Shown here: positions 25,196 to 60,399 of the stretch, piece by piece
How positions within the stretch are numbered: position 1 is the stretch's first letter
How the letters are laid out: every line of letters begins with the position of its first letter
NCBI GenBank assembly: GCA_947359465.1
Contig: OX375872.1
Span: forward strand, 83,880,931 to 83,944,930
Direction of reading: 5' to 3'
DNA: 64,000 nucleotides
From: Metellina segmentata
Lineage: Eukaryota > Arthropoda > Arachnida > Araneae > Tetragnathidae
Program-made: the position numbers and the translations under genes
Notes under the pieces: generated by a model
Database searches by the model: none
Seen by the model: only the letters and a program-made list of their open reading frames with translations
Told to the model about the DNA's origin: nothing

Positions 25196-25812
25196 CACTC
25201 ATGGCCATAAATCCAGGAAATAATTGTGGGATCGTAACGAAACTTGGCATGAAGGTACATGTCGGCCAGATATGCAAATTATTAGAAATACAGCGTGATT
25301 GCGCATTGCGTAATGCCAATAGAGGGCGTTGAACTTCGTTCTTCTTATAGTATAAAACAGGTAAGCAGAGCTTGTTTGAGTGTACTTAATCTTTTGCTAA
25401 GGAAACGCTGAGGTAGACATGCCGTTACACCGCCATCGAAGACAATATGAGCAGCTGTAAAAGTTCGAGAGGGGAAGAATAATCGGGATGATGGAAGCTG
25501 TGTGGTCAGCTCGGCGAGTAGCTCGTGAAGTGGGCCGTTCTGTTTCTGAGGTATTGGGACCAGTCGACAGAAGAGACGTCATTTACACGGCGACCAGGCT
25601 CAGGACGCCCTCGACAGACCAGTCGTCGAGAAGACCGTCACATCATACGAAACGCACGTGTAGAGCCAACGTCCTCATTGGCCGCTATCCAGACACAGGC
25701 AGCACCTTCACTACGTGCCCCTGTGTCTTCCCGAACCATCGCAAGGCGCCTGGCTGAAGGACATCTGGTATCGCGGCACCCATTACGTGTGCTGCCAATG
25801 ACACCCACGTAA
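25196..25812 (+). pseudogene. Tc1-like transposase, N-terminal half only
   Basis: After TA at 25194 the element starts CACTCATGGCCATAAATCC, a Tc1-like end. From 25420 it encodes MPLHRHRRQYEQL, a stop, then KFERGRIIGMMEAVWSARRV and AREVGRSVS (first helix-turn-helix), a frameshift into WDQSTEETSFTRRPGSGRPR (the GRPR linker of Tc1 transposases) and SSRTIARRLAEGHL (second helix-turn-helix) ending LPMTPT. The sequence breaks off there, so the DDE catalytic domain is absent. It is dead. Its family differs from that of the C-terminal piece at 31450. Confidence 0.85.
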
Positions 25813-26211
25813 AACACAAGTCGTAAAACACTCCAATATCTCACCAATTAGGACTCATTACGCTTGAACAAAGTGAAGTGTTTATTAAAAGTAGCATAGC
25901 ATATCTGATTTTTATTCAGAAATGTAGATGGTGTTTTATGTTATATTAGATAATTCAAAGAATAATTTTTTCAAGTGAGATCAAAAATGCTATCATCAAA
26001 ACTGCAGAAACGTTGAAATTATATAAAAAGCTTTTGTTAGAGATGAGCATTTGAAATAAATCAGAAATAACAAAGCGATGGATACAATTTAAAATAGTAA
26101 ATAAATTTTTTTTTATAGTTGATAATTTAATATATTACAAAATACAACACACATTATTATTATTTGATCATTCCATTCAAACGTCACTTCATACTCTTTA
26201 TGTATCGGGTC
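25813..26211. other. AT-rich non-coding stretch
   Basis: Nothing recognisable. Confidence 0.4.
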
Positions 26212-26222
26212 TTTAATGTTAA

Positions 26223-26524
26223 TGGGCCATGGTAGAGAGGAACAGATTAGCACTAGTAGAGTTGCGAGTTCGTATTCAATCTAAGACCGTTGTTTACAAA
26301 GGGGACTGGTGTATCTTAAATCTGTCATGGCCTCAAATATCCTCAAGTTGGTGTGGTATGGAAGTTTGAAAAGTTGGTTGACGCTCAAGTATGACTTCGT
26401 CATCTGACCATGGTTTAAAATTACGTGGTGTTGTCCTCGAATCTTTCCCTTTGGGTTTGATACCGGACCGTCGCCAATAGTTCGCTGTGTTGTTCCAGTG
26501 TGACGTTAAATACCTACCTACCTT
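26223..26524 (+). mobile_element. tRNA-derived SINE (family A), full length with target duplication
   Basis: A 302-bp copy from the tRNA-like head (GGCCATGGTAGAGAGGAACA, then the box B-like GCGAGTTCGTATTCAATC) to the CTACCTACC tail. It is flanked by TTTAATGTTAA (26212-26222) and TTTAGTGTTAA (26525-26535). This copy gives the best view of the whole family. Confidence 0.88.
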
Positions 26525-26535
26525 TTTAGTGTTAA

Positions 26536-29500
26536 CATTTATAAATACAAATATTTTCGGAAATCTGTGAAAACCTCTCGTTAAAATTTAATTCAAGGAA
26601 AGTGTACGCAAATTTAAGTCCGAAAAACAACTGAAAATTGACACTTAAGTATGTGTACAATCCGAATAATGGTAAGAAATATAAGAAGGGTAAGAAAATT
26701 AACCGATTCGTGTGTAAGTGTGTTTCTGTTCTTAGAAATCAATTTTCCAACAAGTTATTTTCATTTACTCGCTGGATTTCTGCCCAAAGTATATCCCATT
26801 AAATCAATTTCGGAACACTAAAGGAAATCCTTTTTATTTTTAATTTTAACTTTCGTATAACAAGAACTTCTTGAACGTTTTTAAAATTAACAATTACTCA
26901 TTAGCAATTTTAATGAACGGTTAATTACACTTTGATATTACTCCACACTAACCTATTCATCACCTATAAAAAGTTTCAGTTGTTTTAAAAAATTTTCCGG
27001 TGTTTATAATGGGTTTCAGCATTGTCCTTTTCACTTTATTTAAAAAATAGTTACCAATAGATGGTTTCTGAAAAAGAAACTTATACGCTGAAGGGGATTT
27101 TATTTTCAAAAATGTCTTACACCTATGAACAAAAAACCTGAAACATGAATTAATTTGAAGGAGAGTTATTTTTACAGAGTATCATAGGTTAAGCATTTAA
27201 TTGGCTTTTAAATTAACAAAGAGAAGTGAATAGACACGCAAAACAGAAAGAAGTTTAAAAATAATGCTTAAATAAAAAATAACTATTACTTTAAAGAAAT
27301 AAGGAAAATAATTAATATACAAAAATGTTATTTGCTGCAATGAAGCAGACATTTCTGTAGTGCGTATCAAGAAAATTATCTTAAAATGCAAAAATGTAAT
27401 TAATATTGCAAATTAAAAATATATACACTTCCTCAACACTAACTGGAATTATTAAATTCTTTCGACAGAGAACTTTCTCTTAGTTTTGTAAAATATAATT
27501 TTTAAGGTGGAGTTAAAGTTAATTATTTTGGAAGCAAACTAGACCTTGTCTTTAGAATAGGCTTCAATAAATTCAATTACAGTAAATATCAACACGGATA
27601 TTGCGCTTAAAAAATTCGTCGCTTTGAAAATTATTCCAGTTTAAAAATGTTTTGTAATTGGTTGAACAAGAAGCAAGAGGAAATAAACTCAATAAAATGT
27701 TATAAATGTTCCATAAATGTTTTCGTTTCAAAAGACTGATAAATGGAATAATGACAATTTTTTCCCGATTCAAGTTAGGTGATGGAATTTTTCTGAAGGA
27801 ATATGTGGTTGCTCTGGATTTTATTTCAAAGGAAATTTGACCCTTTGTGACTGCGAATAGAGAATATTTTTATTGTACAACATACTCGAAAGGCTGCTAA
27901 TTCATTTTTGAAAATCCTATAAGGTGTGCTCAGATCAACAGTAATTTAGCGTTAAATTGCTTTTAGGAACACGAAATTTTTTACTTTTCTATTGAAACCT
28001 TTCCTTGTATATATAATCCATATAATCAACATTAACATATATTAAAATCTAGTGAACATGCATGTAGTAAAAAAATTGGAATTAAAAAGCTGCCTGGTTA
28101 TTTTGTTATATGGGCTGAAAGAGTGTGACCCAACTTTTTAACTGAAGACATTATGTATGGTACAACACCACGTAGCAAACTACTGGAATCCATACATTAA
28201 CGTTTATCAAGTAAGATGAGAATTTCATGATTTTTCGAGATTCATGACTGGCCATTTCTGGTACGAGTAATAAAACTCGTAGGATACTAAAATGATCGTA
28301 AGGTAAATTCAACCTTTAGGCTCGAGGCACATTTACCCTACATTATCATTCGTGTCCAGCTTTTTCAGAAAAAGCGTTGGTACATGCATATCATCCTGCA
28401 TTTGTCGACCCAATGTGTTACTTGCTTAAATCGATTTAAATTAATCTACGCATGAAATATTCCTTCCGCTGAAAATTTTGACTCCGAATTCGGCAATTGT
28501 GTGTTTCAACATCTTTCAGATAAAACAAGTTTTAACTGCAAATAATTTTTATTTCAAATCGTGTAAGAGGCTTTCTCAAAGCGAATATTTTCCGTGCCAT
28601 AGGGTCAGTTGAAAATCCCTTTATGTCCCCTTTGAACCTTCCCACTCATATACAGATCACTGACCTAACTGTGAAGGAACTGTTGGTGGGACAACTTTAC
28701 ATTACGCTTACCCCCAACTCGTATCCTAGCATAAAAATTTGCTATTTCCTTTCATAAGGGTTATGAACTGAAGTATAAAGTTTTCAGTCCAAGCTATCGA
28801 TATTTTGTTTTAAAACAATTTAAAATGAAATTTTATGGGCACCCTCTGCATAAATATCAGATGCGACTGAAAAGAGATGAGTATGGTTGAGAGGGGTAAT
28901 CAGTAAATAAATGAATGCAATACATTTAGGCTTGCAATTTATCAACCTAGTATGATTCAGTTAGATCTTCTAAATAAAGGAGAACATAAACAAAGAAAGC
29001 GGAAAAAATAATTTATAACAGGCATAAGTGATTACACACTTTATTTTAATACCTCCAATTGCTTTTAAATTTCTTATAATTCGTATAGACAGTAAAAAAC
29101 TAAAATTTCAAGTGAGCAAATTTCATACAATTCTGCAGTTATTAATCTAAAATGTAATGCAAACTCGGATGATTAGAATAATTGAAATTATGAAAGTAGA
29201 AATGGTAGTGAATGTTGGTTAATGCCTTTGCTTTTTTTGTTTCTGATTATTTTGAATAAAATAATTTTAGAAATAAAACCCCGACACAAGTTGTGCTTAA
29301 GTCTCTTGAGTCTCAAGTTGTGAGTTTGTTTTCAAGGATTTAAATATATGAATCTTAGCTTTACATTAACTTAATTACAGAGTCTGAAAACATTACAACA
29401 AATCTTAACTTTCTAGATAAAAGCAAGGCAAATAAAGCTAATCAGAATAATTATTTTTAATTACAACAGAGGAATTCAGAAACATGCACTATTGCGTAGA

Positions 29501-31440
29501 AAGCTAAACTAAATCCTGGCGTCAATTACAATTACTCTTAAATATTTACGAACTATTTCGAATGAAAAATGCTTAAATTCTTTTTGTGTGACCCTTTTCA
29601 TAACATCAAGTGTCGCAAAACTATTTGAAAGTGCTACCTTAAAGGAAACATGAAATTATATTAATTTAATGTCCAACTGTGACAGTCATCGCATTTAATT
29701 TTCATTTGTTTTTAGCAACGAGCATTTTAGTTAATAGTTTTGAAGATGGCATCATTACAGAAATAAAGAAGTAAGAATTACAAAAAAGAAATTAAATTTT
29801 ATCAGGTATATCTATTTTTGTAAAAACAAGCAATTTTTTTATGGAATTTAAGAGTATCTTTTGAAAATGTATGCTTAAGCAATTTTACTTAACGAAAACT
29901 CGATTTTTAAGAACCTAAAAATAGTTATAGATTCGAGTGCTTTTTAAAGCCTCAGCAGTCTCTCTTCGATGTATAACCCTTAAAGTTCTATTATACCTTT
30001 ATATATCTTAGCTCTGTTAACGAATACTCTAATCTTCTTGAATTGTTTTATTTTTGAAACATCGTAGTTTCATTTTATAAACCATACATATTTTGAATTT
30101 ATCCTCATTTTATATGTGCTGTAGCCACGGGGATACATCTTTCCGCTAACTTGCTTTTTCATGGGCTATAATTAGTTGAGATATGTCCTCGCGATATTTT
30201 GAACGAAATCTCACAGTGTTCTTACACTTATTTTATTAATACTCAACTTTCAGTTTTTCCAACAAATAAGGTCGCTGTTGAAAATTTATTCTCATCGTCG
30301 GATTTTCTTCAAATCACAGATAATCAATAAATAATTCAATTCGCAGAAAACAAAAACAAAGTGAAATGTAAGATTCCAAAACAGGAAATATTTTAACGAC
30401 CTATTCTGCGCAAGTCCAGGAAATTCTGCCTTCTGTTTAATAGAATTAATTGCTCGCTCCAGATTTTAGGAAGGAAAATCAATGCTGAAGAAAACCTTCG
30501 TCGCAATTTGCTAAGAGCTGAAGGCATTTTAGAATTCTTAACTAAGGCAATATCTGAATTTCACAGCTGAATCCAGAGAAAATAGAGAACAATTAAGACT
30601 ATCCAATCATTTTAACCTCCAAAGGAAATTTTCTTCAAATCTTTCTCTAACTGCATTTCGATTTCTGTAATTACTAACCAAATCTCGTACTTTTAAACAA
30701 AGTAAAATGTCCCGAACTAAAACAATTCTTTTAGTTACGCGTGATGATACTTTGAAGCATATGTAATAATTAATATATCTGTGTTTAATGTTCTGGTGTT
30801 CATTAAAACAAAAATTGTTTGAAAGATTGGTCTACGTGCAAGCTTTGTAACCTATTTAATATTATTCATTAAAATGTCTTTAAAAACTCTTTACATTATG
30901 TTCTTACCTGTTATTAAAATTCCAGTTCAACGGTAATAGCTCGTTATGAGGATGTAAACTGAACTATCATCGAAATGTAGATTGGAGAAGTTCAATTTTA
31001 TTTATATCAAGTTCTTCGTGTTTTTAAAACAAATAGTTAATATTATTTTTGAATGAAATTAATGTATTTATGTATTTATTAAACATATCTAAACTGTACA
31101 AACAAGTAAACCTTTTACCTTGCAAAATCAGTTATATGATGCTTTACTCACAGGCATCTTTCATACGTCAAACAAATTTTAAAAAATATTTATATTTACC
31201 AACAATTTATTGTTTTCAACAACTAATCGTTGATTTACGTACGAAAAATTGATATTATAATGCAAAAATTTTGCTAAGTTTATGCTTTCTAAATATTAGA
31301 AAAAAAATTCAAATAAACCTGATGTAATTTTTTTGACAAATTTGCTTTCCTTAGAGAATGACAATAAATTAACGACTTCTTGACTCGCATGATTTAGTAT
31401 AGTATTTTCTGAAAATTAAACCTTGAATTTTTTTAAACAA
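26536..31440. other. AT-rich non-coding stretch, 4.9 kb
   Basis: I see no exon, element end or notable repeat on either strand. ORFs are short and of low-complexity composition. Confidence 0.4.
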
Positions 31441-31444
31441 AAGC

Positions 31445-31968
31445 AAGCACCCTGCAACAATTGCCGGTTGGATCTATGCTTGAATAGGGAGCATTATGGT
31501 TTGGGGAATGTTTTCCTGGCATTCACTGGGTGCACACATCATTGTGGAAGGCACGATGGATCAGCACAAGTACGCATCTGTCCTTGCGGACCATGTCCAC
31601 CCCTACATGCGAATTCTTTTCCCTCAGAATGATGGCATCTACCAGCAGGACAATGCGAGGTGTCATACAGCTCGCAGTGTATATGCGTGGTTCGAAGAGC
31701 ACCAGGATTTACCGTACTCCACAGGCCAGCAAACTAACAGGATTTAAACCAAATCGAGAACTGATCGGGTTGTTCGCGCCATGGATCCTCAACCGCGTAA
31801 TCTAGCGCAGCTGGCCACGGCACTGGAGTCGGCATGGCTCAACATCCCAGTGAACACCATCAGAAACCTAATTGACTATCTTCCTGCACGTCTCGCAGCG
31901 GTCCGCTCTGCCAAAGGTGGTTATTCTGGCTTTTGACAGGTGGTCACATTAATGTGACTGGACTGTGT
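31445..31968 (+). pseudogene. Tc1-like transposase, C-terminal half only
   Basis: Encodes the IMVWGMFSWHSLGAHI strand, YASVLADHVHPYMR, and YQQDNARCHTARSVYAWFEE, which carries the second catalytic Asp. A small deletion and frameshift then remove the SPDLNPIENLW region holding the third acidic residue. The frame resumes with VVRAMDPQPRNLAQLATAL, NTIRNLIDYLPARLAAVR and AKGGYSGF before a stop. It ends with a Tc1-like terminus (CACATTAATGTGACTGGACTGTG) and TA near 31967. The 5' half is missing. Relative to its family it lacks the DNA-binding domain and one catalytic residue. Confidence 0.87.
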
Positions 31969-33345
31969 ATTCTTAATGCTATACACCCCTATGCAGATAA
32001 AGTATCACAACTCAAAACAACACGCTTGTAATTGACATAAATAGTTTTATAGCAGCATTTGAAATTTATAACTTAATCCCCTGCTTCGTATTCACATCTT
32101 TACATAATTTCTAAAATAGGAGGAAAGCTGAAATATTTATTTATGCTACTAAATTAATCAATTTTTAACCGGCATGAAATTTGAGGTTAGTATAGTTAAA
32201 GTTATTTTTGGAGGTATATTTTACAATTATTTCAGAAATGTTAATAGTTTTTCTAAAACTTACTTTTCTTTTCACTGCTAATGCTATTTTGACGCTTTTT
32301 AAGACGCTATTCTTTCAATGTCTTGCTTTTTCAATGGCTTAACAAGAACTTGAGAATCATTAAAGATCACTACTATTTTCGTACTACAGGAGGTAAATAC
32401 CAGTAGTTCACTTCTAGTACATTTAACGTAGTACTAAAATTATAAAATAACCTGGAGGAGTAATCTTCCAGGAGTATGATTTTTCAGAACTACTATTATT
32501 AGATTTCAATACTAGCATTCCTTACTCACGTCTCTTCATTGAAAAAAAATTTTCCTATCTCAAGAGTTTTTAAGGACTTCAAGAGGTCTTAAGTACTTAA
32601 ATATATAAAAAGTATTGAAAAAATTATAGTTGTTTTCGTTGAAATAAAATGAGAAATTTTGCTTTTGAAAATAAACGCAATCATAGACGAAGAGCAATAA
32701 TCTTAGAGATATTTGATCCAACTTAAACACCAATTTTTTTATAATGTGGGTTCGATCTAGTTATTTATATTAGTAATTAACATGAAGCTGTAATGACAAC
32801 TATTGTAGCATTATAAGTTTTCTTGCGCACTACATAAATAAGAAAAAATACAGGAAATACAAAATTATTAATTTTATTTTTCAGTTAAAATGTTCACATT
32901 TCAACAAGCATGGATTACCAAATACATTCATTCTGTTGTTTTCACGCCAAATAAAACATTCTTTAGCTATCTGGAAAAAATTTCAAATTAAAAATAATAC
33001 TGATAAGTGTTCGTATATACCTTCAATGATCCAAATAAATAAATTCCTCTGTTATACGATCAAGAAAATGAACGATTGAAAATTACAACTAATGATAACT
33101 TACTAAAAATGTTTAGAGGACAAATTCCACATGATCTAACCCTGTTTTTATAACAAAATGCTCAACATGAGTAAATTTTTAGTGAGAACAGGAGGATTCT
33201 TACATTCAAAACCAGTTAAAATTGTATAAATTTTCAGATTATGTTATATTTTCATAAGATCAAAATTGAATTATTTTAATATATTTTAGAATAAGTATTT
33301 ACATTCATGAGCTCAAATTTATGTTTTAGGAATCAATTTTTATAC
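31969..33345. other. AT-rich flank downstream of the SPATA18-like gene
   Basis: No gene recognised between the Tc1 remnant and the likely 3' end of the gene. Confidence 0.4.
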
Positions 33346-33351
33346 TTTATT
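33346..33351 (-). promoter_or_regulatory. Candidate poly(A) signal of the SPATA18-like gene
   Basis: AATAAA on the minus strand, about 390 nt past the stop codon. The hexamer is common by chance in such AT-rich DNA, so this is only a candidate for the transcript end. Confidence 0.25.
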
Positions 33352-33737
33352 TTTAGATTATAGGAACCACCCTATTTCAAGTGATGTTTAGTTTTTGTGT
33401 TAAATATAACTTCAATATATATATATATGGAATTTAACTGTACGCAAGCATGACCTTTACGATTTTTTTCGAAAAGACATCAAAATACATTTTTTAGATT
33501 AAATCTGAATGTTTAAGAATTTAATGCTTTGGAACGATTAACTGATTGAGTTTATATAGTAGAGTACTGCTTAATTTCCTTACGTTTCAAAGGAATTTTT
33601 GTTTCAATAGCTATGATTTAGTCTTGGTTTCGCTGGAATGATTCTTATTTTATGGGAATAAGAGCGTTTGACGTATTGGAGGAAGTTCGAGATCTCATCA
33701 GAGGAATACATGTAGTGAAAGTGGCGCCAAAACGTCA

Positions 33738-56235
<22,498 letters not shown>

Positions 56236-57116
56236 ACACAAAACTGTTTTTCTCTTAAAGAATACTCGTATTCCAAGCAGCGCTGCTAAATTTCTACTAC
56301 CAGCCGTGTCAGAAATCCACGCATATCATCCTGCTGGAGATTACGAGCGGCTCAAATCATGAGGGGTGATATAAAAATAAACTTTTCGACCAATGTTTGT
56401 TTACTAATAATATTTAAATGTAGCTTTTGTTCGAAGAATGCCTGTCTTTATAGAATATAGTGCAATTTATATATGTTAAGGATATGTGAGTTTCAAATTA
56501 TATTGGAGCTGGTATAGAGAAGTATGGGAGTATTGTTATTTTTTCCGAAAAATAAGACAATACATTCTTGTAACTAATGTTGAGAAATACATTTGCTCAT
56601 TTTTCTAATTGATCGAAATTGCTTTGAGGGGTAGTACAATAATCTAATTCGGATTCACATTTAGGTTATCTGTGCCTATTTTTTTAGCGAATCAAACCAT
56701 CAAATTCATTCGGGAAAAGTAACCGATTTGTTTTTGATTAAATTAAATATTTTTATTTTTGGAATAAGTTTGAGAAATATTTTAAGTAACCCTATATGAA
56801 ATGTCTGACCTCTTTCCAACACAAACATAGTAAGTATAAATATGAACAACTTTAACTTTTTAACGATAGTCAATCGTTTCGTTTGCTTTTCATTTGGTGT
56901 TCAAAGTTTAAGGGTACTACAATGCTTACAAATTGTAAAAAATATTCTCTTTGAGAAAGTACATTTTGAAAATCCAGAGAAACTCTACCGAAAATAGAAT
57001 GTGGATGCTTAAAAATAGAATGCATAGAATAATTTGTCAATGTAGCTTTAACGACGAATTCAAACAATCTTGCACAGTTTTGTATTAAAAGCAAAAATGA
57101 ATTTAAATAACTAATA
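56236..57116. other. Likely upstream flank of the SPATA18-like gene
   Basis: No coding region. A TATA-like stretch (TTTTTATATCA on the minus strand, about 56367-56378) lies ~135 bp before the candidate ATG and could serve as a core promoter. The evidence is weak in AT-rich DNA. Confidence 0.3.
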
Positions 57117-58160
57117 CAGTCAGTAACGGTTATATGGTCAGCTCAGCGGTCCAGAAAAATCAGACCATTTCAGAGGGGTGACCATATATGCGGAACAATA
57201 CTACACTATTTAATTTTGGCAGGATTATATTCACCTGTCAGAATATAGTGCTCATTAACAAATAATTAAACTTTTAAGAACATTTTAAGCATTAATTCGC
57301 GAAATAAAAACTACAAAAATAAATATTTTTTTAGTGAAATTTATTAGCTTACCTTACCAATCTAAGTACAGTACGCATACGTACGTGCATCCATATTCAA
57401 TGCACTTATCTCTACGATTATAAAAGGAAGTGTTTGTTTTTCTGTTTTTCGTTATCAAAGTCCTGACGAATCTACACTTACAATAATGGGATTTAGCACA
57501 CAGGTAGTCTAAATATTTTTCAATTTTTGGATCGCGGCGAATTTTAAAAATTAATCTAGAACATTAAAAAAAAATTTAATGGAATTTAATTATTATTGTT
57601 TTCTAAATTTATTTTTTCGTTTCCGTTTTTATTTTGGCAGAGGAACAATTTGTCAGCAGACTAAAATAACAAATAAAAATTTAAAACATAAATGAACGTT
57701 CTTTTCGTCTCAATTTCAATGTACTTTTCAAACAGGGAGAGATAACTTCAACGAATAAACAGACAGATGTCCAGCTGTTGTACTTGGGGAGGAAGAGAAA
57801 TGATGGGTGGGTAATGCCGACGATGATTCAACGCAAAAGAGAAATGGGGTGGAATGAGATTGAAGTAAAGGAGTAAATTCAGGTCCTCTCCGGGGTCGCA
57901 AAGACTTGGTTATTCCCTGAGTTGCTCTTCACCTCAAGAAATGTTACAAAAATTACTGTTTTTAAATAGAAAAAACCCCCATAACCTCATTGAAAAGATA
58001 AAAAACCGACCTTATAACCGATAACCATGAAAATAAAATGACTGTATAAGATGTGCACTTTAACACATGTTCTCTATTAAGCTAGACGGGACTTTAGAAA
58101 ACTGACCATATAAGCGGGGTGACCTTATAAGAGGGTGACCATATAGCCTTATACTGCCTA
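57117..58160. mobile_element. Probable pogo/Tigger-like non-autonomous DNA transposon
   Basis: The left end is CAGTCAGTAACGGTTATATG; the right end read in reverse is GGCAGTATAAGGCTATATGG. TA flanks both ends, as in Tc1/mariner-pogo elements, whose termini often begin CAGT. Extra internal units read ATATGGTCA or GACCATATAAGCGGGGTGAC. No transposase is visible. A Helitron-type end lies inside at 57409. Confidence 0.55.
57409..57560 (+). mobile_element. Helitron-like 5' terminal region
   Basis: TCTCTACGATTATAAAAGGA, preceded by A, is followed by GTTTGTTTTTCTGTTTTTCG and AATGGGATTTAGCACACAGG, the arrangement seen at arthropod Helitron 5' ends. A 3' CTRR terminus with hairpin was not found. Confidence 0.55.
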
Positions 58161-58412
58161 TAGTTAGAGGTTTGCTAAGCACATTTTTATTGACCGAAAT
58201 ATGTCGCGTAATGTTTGAAATATCAAACTGAAATCCAGAATGTATTACTTTTATATTTGCCACAAGAGAAAATTAAATCTAAATCCTCTTAATACTACGT
58301 ATAAAGAATTTAAAGAGTTATTTTTATATAAATATGCTTTAAACAATATGAAATCAAACCATAATAACGTGAACCATTAAAAAGTGACCTGACCAGAAAT
58401 ATATTCGCGGAC

Positions 58413-58645
58413 TAGTGATGCGACATCGACAGCAAAACATCGATGTTCAAAATTAAAATATCGATGTTGATAATAAATCGTCGAAAAACATCGATGTTTT
58501 TAAAATTCAGTGTATTTAAACTTCTTTCCCCATTTTTTAAAACTGGTTTAGCAACTTGTAATGCGACTTCGGCTCCAATACATCGATGTTTATTGTAAAA
58601 CATCAATGTTTTGAAAACATCGACATCGATGGCGCATCCCTACTT
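58413..58645. mobile_element. MITE-like repeat with ACATCGATGT palindromes
   Basis: The ends AGTGATGCGACATCGAC and, in reverse, TAGGGATGCGCCATCGATGT are inverted. The inside carries many ACATCGATGTTTT units. hAT-type ends often read TAGGGATG-like, but no clear 8-bp duplication was found. Confidence 0.5.
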
Positions 58646-58757
58646 TTCAGACCCTTCACCCTTGGCCACTTTGGTCTAAAAGTATGTTCAAACAGCTGAT
58701 TATAAAAATTATGCTACGTGGTGATTTTTTAATTTTAAATAATTTTTAAATAAGTAT

Positions 58758-58852
58758 AAACATCGATGTTACAAAAACATCGACTCCAATAAATCGATGT
58801 TAAATACATCGATGTTTTTCAAAAACATCGACATCGATGTCGTATCCCTAAC
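58758..58852. repeat. Second ATCGATGT cluster of the same family
   Basis: Repeated ACATCGATGTT/AACATCGA units ending ACATCGATGTCGTATCCCTA, matching the edge of the 58413 element. It is probably a truncated copy. Confidence 0.6.
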
Positions 58853-58879
58853 ACGGATTCGGTTTCATGGAATCTGTGA

Positions 58880-59130
58880 ATCAGACACCAGATGCGAGTT
58901 TTTCCCAACGATCTATAAATAAGAGCTTGTAAACACACGCACCGCCCCTTAAGGGGGTCAGAGATCAAAGTAAGGGGAAGGATTTGTTGATGTATGCTCT
59001 CTGGTGTGGTTTTCATTCTCGATCCTACGAGTGTTTCCAGTCAAGAAATGCGAGCTTGCGCAGACGCAGTACCCTCATTCACTGACAGTCTGCACGTGTT
59101 CGCACAGCAGACAGACTGATTTCGGTGAAG
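58880..59130 (+). promoter_or_regulatory. Promoter-like GC-richer segment
   Basis: Contains ATCTATAAATAAGAGC (TATA-like), CACCGCCCC and CTTGCGCAGACGC (NRF1-like) in an otherwise AT-rich region. No downstream plus-strand gene is recognised. Confidence 0.25.
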
Positions 59131-60399
59131 AATTTTTTCATTGATTCATCACACAAACATGCAGCAATAAAAACGTTCAGCGAATTACGGATTCACCATT
59201 TAGTCATAACTATTTTCTTTCAGTTTTTTCGAAAGGCTCCTTTTTACTGTTTTCCCGAAATTAAAAATACATTAAAACAGTGTTATTCCAGAAAGACAGA
59301 GATGTTTGTATACGATTCAAGTGCACTCGGACGCGTTTGCTTTTTGTAGTTTCAATCAGATTGTGAAAGACATTTAACAGTGGAGCGAAAAATATCTTTC
59401 TCCTCTGTCATTTTTGAAAAAATAAGATAGATTTTATTAACACACACGTTCGGGATATTTATTCTTGCATAATGAAGCTGGATAAATTAAAAATTGCGAC
59501 CCGCCAAAGATCTGAATGAGAAAAGGGTAAAAGAACATTAGACTGAAAAATTGTCAGACCATTCTTGTGACAAATAAACATTAAGAGTTCGTGCATTCAC
59601 TTTTTGCACATATCAGTTTATCAAAAAAGAGTTCTGATTCGGGTGTATAACGACTGAATGAAAGTTTCCAACCAAACACCTCATTTAATATGCAGATTTC
59701 TTATAAAATGATAAACAATTTTGTTTCCTTATTAAAAACGAATCATCAATTTTTAGAAGAAATCAATAGTTCTCTTTTTCTCAGGCACACTTCAGAATAT
59801 TTTCAGTCTCAAACATAGAAGTATTCTTGTTCAGCAAAGGAGGTTTGAGATTTTTTCTTTTTGAGAAGTAAATTCACTCTAAAACCAGCTTATTAACCTA
59901 CAGCCTAGCTTTTAAGTAAATTATTCGAGAGAAAAACTTCCTAAAATATTTCTGTTGATGGAGATATTTTTAAAACTCATTATCTTTTCAGAGAACACCC
60001 GAATTTTTCTTGAGTGCTTTATTGAAAAATTACATTTACCTTCATTTCCTCCGAGTAAACTTTAAAGTTTGTTTGAATTGATATCAAAATTCAAATTATG
60101 TTCTGTCGAATAAAAAGTTTTAAAATTTGCGTAGTTTATTGGAAAAGGCAAAATTGACCTTCAGAAAGATGGAAGGAGTAGCATAGTGGCTAGTGACTTT
60201 TGCAAAATTTAAAAACACAGCCCAAACGTAAACTTTCGTGGTAACTCTACCACAGCAAATACATACAGTATGTCAAAACATTACAAAACACAAGTCCCCA
60301 TTCTGGTTTTTAATCTCGGCATCTGATCATCAGCATAGATCCAGTTCCTTAACAATTTTGGTGCAACAATATCAGATATACAAGGTGGTCAGATTCGGA
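59131..60399. other. AT-rich non-coding stretch
   Basis: Open frames are short and without recognised domains. Confidence 0.35.

Noticed and set aside
25060..25319. Phe- and Ile/Tyr-rich minus-strand open frames
   Set aside because: Produced by poly(A) and (TA)n low-complexity sequence.
25196..31968. The Tc1 pieces at 25196-25812 and 31445-31968 as two halves of one split transposon
   Set aside because: The N-terminal piece belongs to an MPxHRxRRxYEQL-type family, while the C-terminal piece (LAQLATAL...AKGGYSGF) is of another Tc1 group. The middle part is missing from both.
59125..59349. 74-codon plus-strand open frame downstream of the promoter-like segment
   Set aside because: No recognised domain and no conservation evidence. 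It was not annotated as a gene despite the nearby TATA-like motif.
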